A DNA stretch of 64,000 nucleotides from contig JAFKAC010000001.1 of the NCBI GenBank assembly GCA_025766275.1, positions 1,178,001 to 1,242,000 of the forward strand, given 5' to 3'. This stretch comes from Lactarius indigo. Lineage: Eukaryota; Basidiomycota; Agaricomycetes; Russulales; Russulaceae. A program made the position numbers and the translations under genes. Numbering within the stretch: the stretch's first letter is position 1; every line of letters begins with the position of its first letter. Of the stretch, positions 33,003 to 44,497 are shown one piece after another. A model generated the notes under the pieces. The model did no database searches and was not told where the DNA came from. It saw nothing but the letters and a program-made list of their open reading frames with translations.

Positions 33003-36000
33003 ATGGCTGGATCTAGGAAGAGGGCCCCTTCAACACCCAAGAGGACTCCAAAAAGGCCAAAGACCAAGAAGAGCCAGGTCAAACAGCGGGAGCTTCCTGG
33101 TGGTGCTTTGGAGATGTCTTTTCAGCTTGATGGTATGTGCTCATTGTTTTGATGGTATCCATACACTCATATTGTGTTAGTCTCATCCACAGCTGCTCAG
33201 ACATCAGTTTCCAGTGCCAGACATGTGCACTTTAATCTAGGCTCTTCTGCAGCTTCAGGTGGCCCTCCTGGACCCTCACAGCAGGGAGAGGACCCCTTTG
33301 CAGGTTCTTCACCTGCTCAGGCTGCCAATCAAGTGAGTATCTATTTTATTAATTTTATAATCATTTTTTAACAAATTTAATACAGGGAGGCCTTAGCTCA
33401 CCCCAACCTGAGAACTTTGACCTTGGAAATGGGTCAGATGGCTCTCAGGAGGGTGGTGCTAATTTCAATAGCCCTCAGGAAGGCAACTCTGACCCTCCAA
33501 CTCCAACTCGCCGCCCAAGGAGGGCTCAAAAAGCTGGTTCAAGGCTGGGCTCAGGTGATGACACCTTGAGGTTTTTTCAGGCTCTTGATGGGAAGAAACA
33601 GTGCAAGTTTTGCTTGTGAGTTTTTTATTCTTATTTTTATTTTTATTTCTAAAAATTATTTTTGTAGGATACTTCATCAAGAGGATGCGTCCATCAAAGT
33701 ACACTTATATCGCTCCACTACTGCAACAGGTCCTCTGCGGTCCCATCTGCTCAATCACCATGCAGATGAGTGGGTTACAGAGTGCCAAAGACTCAAAATT
33801 GAGCTGAGAGGTAAAGAGGGAGAAGAAGCTGTTGCAAGAGTTACTGGAGTTCCTGTAGAGCATCAAGCTAGGCGCCGCACTCCCTTCACTCAAGACAACT
33901 TTTTAGATGGCCTTGTGCAATTTATTGTTGCCACAGATCAGGTTTTTTATTTAATTTTAATTTTTTTTTTTATTTTTTTTAGCCTATGATGATTGTGGAG
34001 AGACCAGAGTTCCGCCACCTGTGTCTCCTACTCCGCCCTGAGCTGAGTGATGCAGACATCCCTCACAGGACCACTATGCAGAAGCGCATTGTGGAGAACT
34101 GTACAGAGGCACTCCACAATTTGTCTCAGCATATTCAGGTAATATTTTATTATTATATCTTAGTGCTTGAGGGCTAACTTCTATTTAGACAAGCTGCCTT
34201 GGGAGGGTCTCTTTTACCACAGACATGTGGACAGACCCTGACCTCAAGCCATACATGGCTGTTACTGCTCACTGGCTGGAGCAGATCCAGACTCAAGATG
34301 GCCAGCAAAAGCTAACCCTTAGAGCTGACCTTATTGGATTTGTCTATTTTCCTGGGTCCCACACTGGAGAGAGGTTAGCTGAGGTCTTTCATTTTATCAT
34401 TACTAGGATGGGGCTTGAAAGAAAGGTAATGTCTACTTCATTTTATATATAAATTTCGACTAATTAATTTTTTTTTAAATAAAGATTGGTTGGATAACAA
34501 CAGATAATGCATCCAACAACAGCTCTATGATGGAGGCACTAGAAACTCAGTTAAAGAAGCAATATCCTAATACTGGGTTTTCTGCAGAGCAGCGCCACAT
34601 CAGGTAAGTGTCAAACTATTTAATATTTTTTTGCTAACACTTTTTAGATGCTTTGCCCATATTGTAAATCTTGCATGCAAGGCAATGCTTGAGGAAGCAG
34701 TTGAACTTGGTTTTGACCAAGTTAAAAGGCTTCAGCAAATTATTGTTTATGTGAGCCTTTCCTTTTTTTTTTTCTTTTTTTTCTTCTTTTTCCCTTCTTT
34801 TTTTCGAGTTTTTTTGTCTTTTTTTCTTTTTCTTTTTCTTTTCTTTTCTTTTCTTTTTTCTTTTTCTTTTTCTTTTTCTTTTTCTTTTTCTTTTTCTTTT
34901 TCTTTTCTTTTTCTTTTTCTTTTTCTTTTTCTTTTTCTTTTTCTTTTTCTTTTTCTTTTTCTTTTTCTTTTTCTTTTTCTTTTTCTTTTTCTTTTTCTTT
35001 TTCTTTTTCTTTTTCTTTTTCTTTTTCTTTTTCTTTTTCTTTTTCTTTTTCTTGTTTCTTTTTCCGAGTTTTTTCTTTTTTTCTTTTTTTTTTCTAATTT
35101 ATTTATAATAGATCCGCAACTCATCATGAAGGCGTGATATATTTTCTACAATTGCAAAGGAGTTAAATGTGCCTCCTTTGCAATTAATTCTTGATGTGGA
35201 GACCAGGTGGTCCTCTGCCTATTTAATGATCAAGAGGGCATTTATTTTGAGAGAGGTATTTTTTAAGCCATTTAATAAATTCTAATGCTAACTTTTAGTT
35301 AGGCAATTGATAGGTTTACTCAGGAGGGAGGGCCAGACCCATTAAATGAGGAAGATTGGAGGGTCCTTGGGGGACTTCAGAGAATTCTTCAGGTGTGCAG
35401 ACATTTTCTCTCTCTGATTGTCTATTAATTTATTTATTAGATCCCCTTCTGGTATCAGCAATCACTTTCTTATGAGAAGACGCCAACACTTTGTGGCACA
35501 GTTGCTGCATTTGAGGGCTTTTTAAAAACCCTGAATGACTTGGCAAATACCTTGGAGACTGAGAGACAGGACATTGGTCTTATTATTGGAAAAGCTTCAG
35601 AGAAGATAGTTCCATATTCTATGCAGGCCCTTGACCTTCCAGTATATCAGCTTTCAATGGGTGAGTGGCTGTCTTAATATTCTGCATAATTTCTCATCTC
35701 ATGTGAACAGTTCTTAACCCTTTGACAAAGCTTGAATGGTTCAAGCAACACTACCAATCAAATGTTTCTGAAGCAGTAAAGCGCCACCTCCTTGATGCAG
35801 TGAGTGCTTTTAATTTTATCATGCTACTCTAAAACTAAAATTCTAAGTAGCTCAGACCATTGTACACACCATCTAGAGCCCCTACTAGATCAACTGTACC
35901 CCCTCCACCCCCTGAACCATTTGGTGGCATGCAGGCCACTTTGGCAAACCTTGGTATTGGCCCAATGCCTGTCTACAGACCACAGGCAAATACCTTAGAA

Positions 36001-36426
36001 GGTGAAGTTGATGACTATCTAGCAGCCCCAGTCAAATATGCCAATATTCTTGAGTTCTGGCAGGTATGTAGAATGGTTCATTTTATTAGGGAGTACTGAC
36101 AGTAGTTGGAATGGCAGGAACACCAGAAAAAGTGGCCAACACTCTTCAAGCTTGCCATGGACTTACTCCCCATTCAAGCCACTTCAGTCCCATGTGAGCG
36201 TGTCTTCTCAGCAAGCAAGGAGACAGCTAGAGCCAGGAGGAACCGCCTTAAGCCAGGCAGCATGGAAGCCATACAGATACTCAAGTTCCAGGCAAAGTAT
36301 AAAAGGGAACTCAATTTTACTGAAGGGCTTGGAGAGAAGGATGAAATGGAAGAGCTGGAGGGAATGGAGGCAGTCAGACCAGTTGAGGACTTGAGGGCTT
36401 ATCTCAGGGGCATTAGTGAGCAGTAG
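33003..36426 (+). CDS. hAT transposase, multi-exon, with an in-frame TGA
   Basis: Starts MAGSRKRAPSTPKRTPKRPK, a basic tail likely to be a nuclear-localisation and DNA-contact segment. A BED-type zinc finger follows (CKFC, then LRSHLLNHH). The hAT RNase-H-fold core has TTDMWTDPDLKPYMAVTAHW (first catalytic Asp), ITTDNASNN (second Asp) and RCFAHIVNLACK. The C-terminal dimerisation segment is ATSVPCERVFSASKETARAR. About a dozen short exons are separated by T-rich introns of 45-60 nt, with one long pyrimidine intron (34751-35110). At 35127-35129 the frame that reads IRNSS..RRDIF contains TGA. I could not find a splice that removes it, so this copy is probably inactive. Confidence 0.85.
34750..35095 (+). 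repeat. (CTTTTT)n polypyrimidine microsatellite in a transposase intron
   Basis: About 345 bases, mostly CTTTTT hexamers, purely pyrimidine on the plus strand apart from a few G and A at the edges. Sits inside an intron of the hAT transposase, expanding it from the usual 50 or so to about 360 bases. Reads as Phe-Leu or Lys-Arg strings, which are not proteins. Confidence 0.9.
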
Positions 36427-36499
36427 TTTAAGAGAATTTATTTGCAACAAGGCTATATACATGTATTTGTACCTAGGAATGAACTACATAAAAGTAGGG

Positions 36500-37480
36500 G
36501 ACCTGTGCGACTCACCTGGGGTGGCCAGAGAGGGAAAAGGGGGTGGGAAGAGAAAGGGGGGTGTGGAGGGGCAAGAGGAGGGTGCGCGAGGGCTGTCCGA
36601 GGGTATCCGAGGGCGTCCGAGGGCCTTCCGAGGGTGTCCGAGGAATCCAGGGGCACGTGATGGTTGTCCGAAGGCGGGCGGGCGCTGGCGGCGGCAGCGA
36701 GGGTGGAACGGTGGCGGCGGTGACAGCTCCGGCGGTGGTGGCGCCAGCAGCGAGTGGTGGCGGCGGCGGCGGCGGCGACGCGAGGGCGGTGGCGGCAGCG
36801 ACAGCGAAGGTGGTGGTGGCGGCGACAGCGAAGGTGGTGGCAGCGGTGGCAGCGGCAGCAAGGATGGTGGCGGTGGCGGCGGCTGCAGCGAGGGCGTTGG
36901 CGGCGGCGGCGGCAGCTGCAGCAGCAGCGTGGGTGGTGGCGGTGGCGGCAGCGAGGGCAGTTGTGGCGACAGCGGCGGCAGAAGTGAGGGCATAGGGTGA
37001 TGATGCCGAAGACGACGCGGAGGCGGTGGCAGAGACAGTAGGCGGCGGTGACAGTGACGGCGCAGGCGACAACGGCGACAACGTTGGCGACAACGTTGGC
37101 GACGATGGCGACAGCGCCATCAGAGGCACCGACGGCTGCGCGGCAGCCAGAGGAGCGGCGAGGGGCGGTGAGAGGCGACGACCAGCAGCGAGAGGCGGCG
37201 ACCAGCGGCGAGAGGCGGCGACCAGCGGCGAGAGGCGGTGACCAGCGGCGACCCGAGCGACAGGCAGCGACCAGAGCAAGCGGTGGCGACCAGAGTGAGC
37301 GGCGGCGAGTGGCGGCGACCAGCGACCAGTGGCGACCAGAGCGAGCGACGGCGAGAAGAAGCAGCGGCCAGAGAGAGAGCAACAAGGGCGGCGAGAGCAC
37401 AGACAAGGCCAGCGGTCGGCGGGCGGACAACGCGAACAGCGCGCAGACAGCGCGCAGACCGCAAGCCCAGTCTGTGCAGA
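36500..37480 (+). repeat. GC-rich low-complexity array, right arm of hAT element
   Basis: About 1 kb of GGCGGC/GGTGGC/AGCGAC-type triplets, then a short-period array (GAGGCGGCGACCAGCGGC and variants near 37160-37260). Opens many frames without any protein family. Mirrors the left-arm array in position. Confidence 0.75.
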
Positions 37481-37793
37481 GGGGGGGGATGACTGGGGAT
37501 CCCGGCCAGTCGTTCAGATAACTCAGTCTCACTGAGGGGGAGCCAGGTATACTCAGTTCTCAGGGCTTGAAGCTTGAAGTTCGAGACTTGGATTCACGCG
37601 CGTGTTCATTGGCTTGGCTGACTCAGGCTACCCAAAATGGTACGATTTCCTATTCGTACTTTTGGGTGGCTTGAGCCGGCTCAGCCTAGCTTGAGCCAGC
37701 TCAATTCAGAGTGGCTCAGCTCAGCTCGTCCTTTTTTGGTCAAGCTGTGCTTAGCTGAGCCAAGCCAAGCTGAGCCGAGCCACGGCAACACTA

Positions 37794-38088
37794 GTACCGT
37801 ACCGGCAAGCCGAGCCAGGCCAGTTTTGGTCCCCACCGGCGCCAGACGGCGGTCATGCCCACACTGAGGAGTGTGTGTGGCCACGTCACAGCCACCGTTC
37901 GCACATGCCTCGACCATGACGGCTGCATCCAGAAGGGCCGCGAACATTGGGTACTTATAGATTAGACTACTACGTGACGCTCAGAACAATAATCCGGCAC
38001 TCGCATTGACATTTAAATTAGAGGATCGTCCATCTTTAAACATGATTGAAGCGGTTTGGCAGAAGAAAGTACAGTACACTGGAACTGT
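37794..38088. other. Spacer between hAT element and H2
   Basis: No gene. The first 50 bases (GCCGAGCC, CAGTTTTGGTCC) resemble the hAT subterminal sequence, perhaps a remnant of an older hAT end; the rest is 3' flank of H2. Confidence 0.4.
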
Positions 38089-39367
38089 TCAGTTTCCGCC
38101 ACGGAATGAGCTCGCCAAGAACCCGACAGTCGCATCGTAGTCTTTACCATCCCCACCCTGCCCCACCATGAACTTGACAATCATGTCTTCGTGAACTCCT
38201 CCGGGCTCGACCACCGTCGTCGTATCCTTCACATGATCACCGATAACCTTACTAATGTCGACGATCTCGTCAAACAGGCCCTCATTCTCGCCCGCGGTGA
38301 TGAGTATGCGAGAATACACCCCATCGAGTCCAGACCACCAGTCAGCCGGCGCAGCAGCGGGTTCCGCGTGATGTTTCAGCTCCGGAGTCACCCCAGGCCG
38401 GACCAGGTCCGCCATGAACTTACAAGAGCGAGAGAAGAGCAGATCTTTACCCTCGTTGCGGGCATACGATGGCGCGTCTATATTGAAAGCGACCCACGGT
38501 GAGATCAGCACCGCGCCGGCGAGCGGCTGCGTGAGAGTAGGTGGCGCGGGAATAGATGCTAGTGGGTGTAGGAGGTGGGACGTGAGCTGAAGTGCGAGGT
38601 TCGCACCCGCCGAATCGCCGCCGATGACGATATTCGACGGAAGGATGCCCCTCTGTAGGAGATGCGTCAGGGCAGCGTTGGCTTGCCTCAGCTGGGTTGG
38701 GACGGGGGAGTCGGGAGCAAGTGCTAATGAGAGGTCAGAATGCGCCACTATCGGACTAGATATTAGACGCACAATATTCCAAGGCGGCGACTCCAACCTC
38801 ACCGACGTCAGCAGCCAGGGCTTTCTGAAGACTATGTAAGAATGGGAAGTAGTCTGCGCGCGCAGGTAAGACGTAACCCCCCCCTGCAAAACGGATTTTC
38901 GGTCTGAATTAGCCGGAGAACGCGTCCAGGTGCGAGGAGGCGAGTAGGACTCACCGTGAACGTAAAGGAAGACCTTGTGATGGCCCGCATCTCGTCGTGG
39001 TCCTATCCAGTGCAGCTTCGCCCCCTCTGGCAGCACGTCTGTCAACACCTCCTGTTTCACTGAGCGAGCCCATGTTCGGTACACCTGGAATGTGGTTGCG
39101 CCAATGAAAGAGCGTAGCGTGTGGATGTCCCAGTCACGATCGAAGAGGTAGCGCATTTGGGCCACATTGGCGGATAGAGACCAGGACCTCCCCTTGTTTC
39201 CGCGAAAGATTCCAATCGCAATGGCGAACGCTGTCCGTGTGGTGAGTGTTGATCACTCAAGAAGATGATAACTCACGCAATTTAAGGAAAATGGGGACGA
39301 GCCATAGTCTCTCTCTGAGAGTGAGAGGGCGGAACGATTCGTCGTTCGAAGGGGCGGATTGCAACAT
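38089..39367 (-). CDS. HSL-family alpha/beta hydrolase (H2), intact
   Basis: Four exons: 39277-39367, 38955-39230, 38773-38883 and 38089-38723, giving 370 residues. Exon lengths are identical to H1 and H3. Start MLQSAPSNDESFRPLTLRER, then a hydrophobic stretch. HGGGY is assembled across exon 2/3 from a run of seven G. The nucleophile elbow is GDSAGAN, the acid segment ITAGENEGLFDE and the histidine segment GGVHEDM. As in H1 the acid position is Glu. Family role: esterase or deacetylase of the HSL group; the substrate is unknown. No lesions seen. Confidence 0.88.
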
Positions 39368-39420
39368 GGTGACAAGCAGTGGTTTGTTGGACACCCGGAA
39401 GGACTAGTGAAAGCGTTGCT

Positions 39421-39426
39421 TATATA
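39421..39426 (-). promoter_or_regulatory. TATA-like element of H2
   Basis: TATATA within the CTTATATAGG context, 54 bases before the ATG, conserved with H1 and H3. Confidence 0.6.
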
Positions 39427-39459
39427 GGTACAGGTTACGAGAGATGCTGGATATTGATG

Positions 39460-41690
39460 TCGCGTCTCCCTTCTGTCGGGACTTGGTCAAAAGTCGTGGA
39501 TCGGATCGGTTAGTTCCCCGTCGAGTCCGTCCTGGGGAGTGAGATGTTGTCGCTTTAATTGATTTCTTACTCTGCACCCCTTGCCACTTAGAGGACAGAG
39601 AATGTATACAGAACGATTCTCGATACGTGCGTCCATTTTATGTTGAGTGATGGTAGCCTAAGGGACGGCGAGTCCGAGGCATTCTGAATGATGGATGTTT
39701 ACAGTAAGTGCGATAGGAACTCCAAAGCAAGGTCCACGGCGGCGACAAGGAGGTGCTAGTCTACGCTAAGCGAGTTAGCCTTGGTATGCCGAAAAGATGT
39801 CGAAATTGATACGGCACCACATGGGAGGTCTTTGTAATGAACGGGTGCCCGCACGGAGACGGCCTGCTTTCTCAATACAACACCGGATGAAGAGACTGGA
39901 AGAGAATTCAATGTGGTGTTGTGGAGGCAAAATGGGAAACAGGGATAGGGCCAGAGTGATCATGACGAGGATATCACGTTCAAGTTAGACGACCCGGAGC
40001 GGCTGCGGCAAGGCCGAGGATGCGGACGCGTCTAAGTTCGCTTTAAATTACCGTGGCTACACGTGCCCCGCTTCTCAGGCCTCAGGGTGGACATGACCGC
40101 AGTCACAGTGGTCCTAGTGGGACAGGAACGACCAAAACAGGGCTCACCAATACCGACCCATTGATTGGCATAGCTCTTGTATAGCTTGTTCACTCGCGGC
40201 TCGGAGGACCCACACCGTCTGAAGATGGTCAAAACAAGGGTCAGAAGGTATGTACTTTGTCGAGAATGTCGTCTCCTGTGCCGCAGTGAGAAAGTGAGCC
40301 CCATCTGCCATCCGAGATGTCCATTCGGCACTGAGTTACTTAGGTGTGCTAGTGTGTCGCAATTAAGACTGTAGTCGCCGGTCGCACCTTTCGGTTCACT
40401 ACTGGCTAGGAACTCCTGCCTTTGGCTCGGGCCGCTTACTACGCCTTTCCGCATGTTCCGACGGACATTGCTGATTCATTGCTGCATTGCGCAGTCATTG
40501 CGCCAGAATCCCGACGGGACCGCTTCGGGCCGGTGCCCTGGCGGGAACGTCTTGCCTCGTTTCGGGGCGCGAGCGGGAGCACGAATTTTTGGACTAGTCT
40601 TTTGACCGTAATCATACCTCCTGTTTGGACCTGACTACTATGCTATCTTGCTTCCGGGTTACCTTCTTGGATTATGCGCGAGCACACCGAGCCCGACGCG
40701 AGGGCGAGTCATCATACCTACGCCTTGTTTGTTGTCTTGGCTGCTCCCCTGTTACTTTGGTTTCGGACACACTTTCATACTGTTCAGCTGACTCCTCGCT
40801 ACGACATTTTGCATCTGTTTTCTCCTCGTGGCCTCGTTTATTTATGATGCGTTCATATTATTCCTGGTGCTTTGTGACTTAGTCTCGGACAGTATTAACA
40901 ATTTAGGTGACCAGGAGTAGTGTAAATTGTGTCGCTTTGGAATCTGGCTCACCGCCTGTATATTCTCCAATCCGTCCGACTGCGATTTACTTGCGCTCTC
41001 ACTATTCTCACTTTAAATTCGACTTCTCCTCTCGTCTCCACTCGGGCACGCGTGAAACTTCTGTGTTACGCCTCACAAGTCCCGTCACCAGCGTCACTCT
41101 ACGTTATCCATCAAATGATCATCAAAGCGAGGACCTTCTCTCTAATTGACTTTTTCGAATGGAATGTACCCGCAGTCGCCGGTATTCGGCTCGCCCCGGA
41201 TCGAGTGATCCTCGCTAACGCAGCCGCAGCGAATGCGTCCCAAAGGAGTTCGGCGCGCTCATCCAGGCACATCAAGTTGTCGGGTCGCGAGTGACCCTGG
41301 GCCCCGCGAAGGGGTGTACACACGTCCTGCTGCGGCGCGATGGAGTTTTGCGACCCCATTCAGTTGCTACACTCTAATGGTCCCTCCTGTCTACGCTTGG
41401 CTTCATGTGTATTTACGACATTAAACAACACATAAGGGATTATAATCTCAGCAGAGTTCAGTGCGGCCCTTGGTCTGGATTCCGTATATATGAAGTCTCG
41501 CACCGCGTGGAGGTGCGCACGATCCCTTGCGTGACTTTAGAGTTGGAGCAGCTCACCGTTCGCATTCCCGAAAGTGCCGCACCTATGCGGGGCCATAGCT
41601 ACTCGAAAGTGAGGCGTCCCTAAACCAAGCAGACACGGGTGCAAAGTTTAGAGCCGCGCGGAGACCTCCCTGAACCGGAGGCAAGCCTAA
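39460..41690. other. Long region without a supported gene
   Basis: About 2.2 kb. 39460-39790 is hydrolase promoter-type sequence like that upstream of H1. From about 40400 to 41650 the plus strand looks like the T-rich 3'-UTR-type sequence of a retroelement (compare 12140-12420), but I find neither a poly-A tail nor direct repeats. No open frame has motifs. I cannot identify it. Confidence 0.4.
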
Positions 41691-41739
41691 CTTGAAGTCA
41701 CGTCATGAAGGACCCGGACTATTTCAACCCCTGATCCTA

Positions 41740-42160
41740 TCCGATCCGAGCTTACAAACGAGGGCCCAACGCCCAACAGCCCCGTGTCCGGGGCCCCACA
41801 AAGACGCGAATGTACGTTGATCTGTACCGACGAATGCGAGAGGACGGCGTAGAAGCCAGGTATAACGAGACCAGGAAACACAACCTCGGTCCTCCGTATC
41901 AGAGTAGTTCAACAACTCGAGTGGGTACGTGCCCTGCGTTAAGGCTTGATTGGTGCTGTGTAACACGGAGGAAGTCTGCGAGAAGCGGGAGTACTTGAAC
42001 GAGATGGTAGTGCCAGGAACAGAGCCATAGAAGATGGACGCGAACGAACTTTGACGCGAAGAAAGCCGAACGGAAGTTGCAATGGTACAATAGTACATGT
42101 CGAATATGAAGAACAGACACAATGTCACACATCTGTTCCAAATATGAGGGGGTGACCCGC
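41740..42160 (-). pseudogene. Fragment of GPI10-like mannosyltransferase
   Basis: The minus strand resembles part of exon 5 of GPI10 (44879-45514): CVTLCLFFIFDMYYCT, FASIFYGSVPGTTI, LTQGTYPLELL and a version of the following loop to the AQISVLSHLRGLPE region. Frameshifts and stops break it, and no flanking exons are present. It sits next to hydrolase H3, as the intact GPI10 does on the other side, so it came from a local duplication. Confidence 0.75.
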
Positions 42161-42525
42161 AGGTGGTGCGCTGAGACAACGTGTCGATCCGGGGACAAGG
42201 GAGAGTGGGACGACCGTGCGCACGGCAAAGTCCTCGAGCCTCTCGCCGTTCCATGTGTCGTTACAGACGATCTCTCATCCGTGAACAGGTTGACGTACTG
42301 CAAGGATGGGAACTCGAGCGATGGGGTAGGAACGAAGCCCTATATCGTGAGCGAACGCCACGTCATGGCGGTCGGCTTCATCCGAGCCGCAAACGGAACG
42401 CGAGCAGGCTAGGTTATTATATAATATTCAGAAGAACTCACATTGACATTGGAGTATCGTCTATCTTTACAGGTATCTAACGCGGTAAGGCGGGAAAAAA
42501 GTACACTAGGTTACACTGGAAGTAT

Positions 42526-43802
42526 TCAATTTCCGCTATGGAACGAGCTAGCCAAGAACCCGACAGTCGCATCATAATCTTTACCATTCCCACCCTGCCC
42601 CACTGCAAACTTGACTATCATGTCCTCGTGGATTCCTCCGGGCTCGACCACCGTCGTCGTATCCTTCACATGCTCGCCGATGACCCTGCTAGTATCGATG
42701 ATCTCGTCAAATAATCCCTCATTCTCTCCAGCAGTGATGAGTATGCGAGGATAAACCCCATCGAGCCCAGACCACCAGCCAGCCGGCACAGTGGAGGGCT
42801 CTACGTGATGTTTCAGCTCGGGAGTCACCCCGGCCCGAACCAGGTCTGACATGAGCTTGAACGAGCGGGAGAAGACCAGGTCTTTACCCTCGTTGCGGAC
42901 ATATGACGGCGCGTCCACGCCGTAGGCGAGCCACGGCGAGATCAGCACCGCGCCGGCGAACGGCTGTGAGAGAGTAGGGGGAGCGGGAATGGAAGCGAGC
43001 GGGTGGAGGAGGTGAGAGGCAAGCTGGAGTGTGAGATTAGCGCCTGCCGAATCGCCGCCGATGACGATGTCCGATGGGGAGATGCCTTTCTGGAGGAGAT
43101 GGGTCAAGGCCGCGTTTGCTTGCCTCAGCTGGGTTGGGACGGGGGAGTCGGGAGCCAGCGCTAATCAGAGGTCAGAATACGTCATTTGATCTAGATATTA
43201 GACTCACAATATTCCAAGGCGGCGACTCCGACCTCGCCGACATCAGAAGACAGGGCTTTCTGAAGACTGTGTAAGAATGGAAAGTAATCGGGGCGTGTAG
43301 GCAAGACGAAACATCCTCCTGCAACACAGATTTTCGGCGCAATTTAGTCAACGTATGCGCGTGGTGCGAGGTGAGCAGGACTCACCGTGGAAGTAGAGGA
43401 AGACCTTGTGATGACTCGCATCTCGTCGTGGTCCTATCCAGTGCAGCTTCGCCCCCTCCGGCAGCACGTCCGTCAAGACTTCCTGTTTCACTGAGCGAGC
43501 CCATGTCTGGTACATCTGGGACGTGGTCACGCCAATGAAAGAGCGCAACGTGTGGATTTCCCAGTCATGGCCAAAGAGGTAACGCGTCAGGGCCAGGTTG
43601 GCGGATCGAGACCAGGACCTCCCCTTGTTTCCACGAAAGATGCCAACCGCGATGGCGACCGCTATCCGTTTGGTGAACGGTGGCCCACTCAAGAAGGTGA
43701 TGATAACTCACGCAATTTGAGGAGAATGGGGACGAGCCAGATCCTCTCTCTGAGAGTGAGAGGGCGGAACGATTCGTCATTCGAGGAAGCGGATGGCGAC
43801 AT
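42526..43802 (-). CDS. HSL-family alpha/beta hydrolase (H3), intact, with altered oxyanion-hole motif
   Basis: Four exons: 43712-43802, 43386-43661, 43208-43318 and 42526-43160, giving 370 residues. Start MSPSASSNDESFRPLTLRER. Nucleophile elbow GDSAGAN, acid segment ITAGENEGLFDE, histidine segment GGIHEDM. The residues after the splice that builds the oxyanion hole read HGGCF instead of the HGGGY of H1, H2 and H5. The third glycine, usually part of the HGGG loop, is therefore cysteine. All splice sites are normal and the frame is intact, so the gene may encode an enzyme with changed activity or an early-stage loss of function. Confidence 0.85.
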
Positions 43803-43851
43803 GGTGACAAGCAACAAGCAAGTTAGTTTGTTGGACACTTAGAGTGTTGCC

Positions 43852-43857
43852 TATATA
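43852..43857 (-). promoter_or_regulatory. TATA-like element of H3
   Basis: TATATA in CCTATATAGG, about 50 bases before the ATG; shared with H1 and H2. Confidence 0.6.
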
Positions 43858-43869
43858 GGTGCACGTCCG

Positions 43870-44497
43870 AGAGGAGTTACGCAGGGTCGATTGTCGCATC
43901 TCTTCCTTGGCGCTTCAACTCGGACTTTGGCTGACATTTTCCAAAAGGAACCCGTCAAGTCAATTCTGGAAACGACGTGTTATCTCCCCCGCAGTTTAAC
44001 CAATTTCTGACCCTGCACTACTGCATATAGATGAGTCAAGGGTCGTATGAGTATGTTTCGTATTAGGCTGTTGTAAGGCTTTTTATGCGCACCGGAGTGT
44101 GACAGCGGGCCCATGGCGTTGATGATAACGTTGCGTTGGCGTGGAATGATGCAGGGGTGATGTTGATTGGTGTAGAATGAGCATAGATCGAGCCTCGTAC
44201 TCTCGTCCCTTGGTTTGCACCTTTGGTATTTAATGACGCCTCTCAATACTCCTGATCATGCGGGTCCATGCCTGAGGTTTCGCGAGTCCAAGATATTCTT
44301 AATGATGAGCGTTGCGATATGAACTTCAGAGCGAGTTCTACGACGGCAGAGAATTGGTGTGGGTGTTCGAGGTAGTCTGACACAAAAAAGGCAAGTTGGG
44401 ATATGTCGTGTTGAGGGTAGCCGGGCCGGACTCGGTGCGACAGGTCCAACTTCGGTTTCCCCATCACTCGCCAGACTACAGACGAACATACGATATA
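43870..44497. other. Intergenic between H3 and GPI10
   Basis: About 600 bases. Hydrolase-promoter-like sequence near H3, then GPI10 3' flank. No gene seen. Confidence 0.5.

Larger units (their letters stand above)
31225..37793 (+). mobile_element. hAT-superfamily DNA transposon, 6.6 kb
   Basis: The ends are inverted copies of TAGTGTTGCCGTGGCTCGGC (left from 31225; right ends at 37793). Many GGCTCAGC/GCTGAGCC motifs sit just inside both ends, as is typical of hAT subterminal binding sites. The flanks, GGTACCGG on the left and GTACCGTA on the right, share GTACCG, compatible with an imperfect 8-bp target duplication. The element holds one multi-exon transposase gene and two roughly 1-kb low-complexity arrays, one on each side of the gene. 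It separates hydrolases H1 and H2. Confidence 0.85.

Noticed and set aside
34631..35137. Phe-Leu-Ser-rich 168-codon frame and Lys-Arg frame on the other strand
   Set aside because: Translation of a (CTTTTT)n microsatellite lying in a transposase intron.
36453..37532. Frames of 150-359 codons on both strands in the GC-rich hAT right arm
   Set aside because: Low-complexity sequence; all frames partly open because stop codons need A/T.
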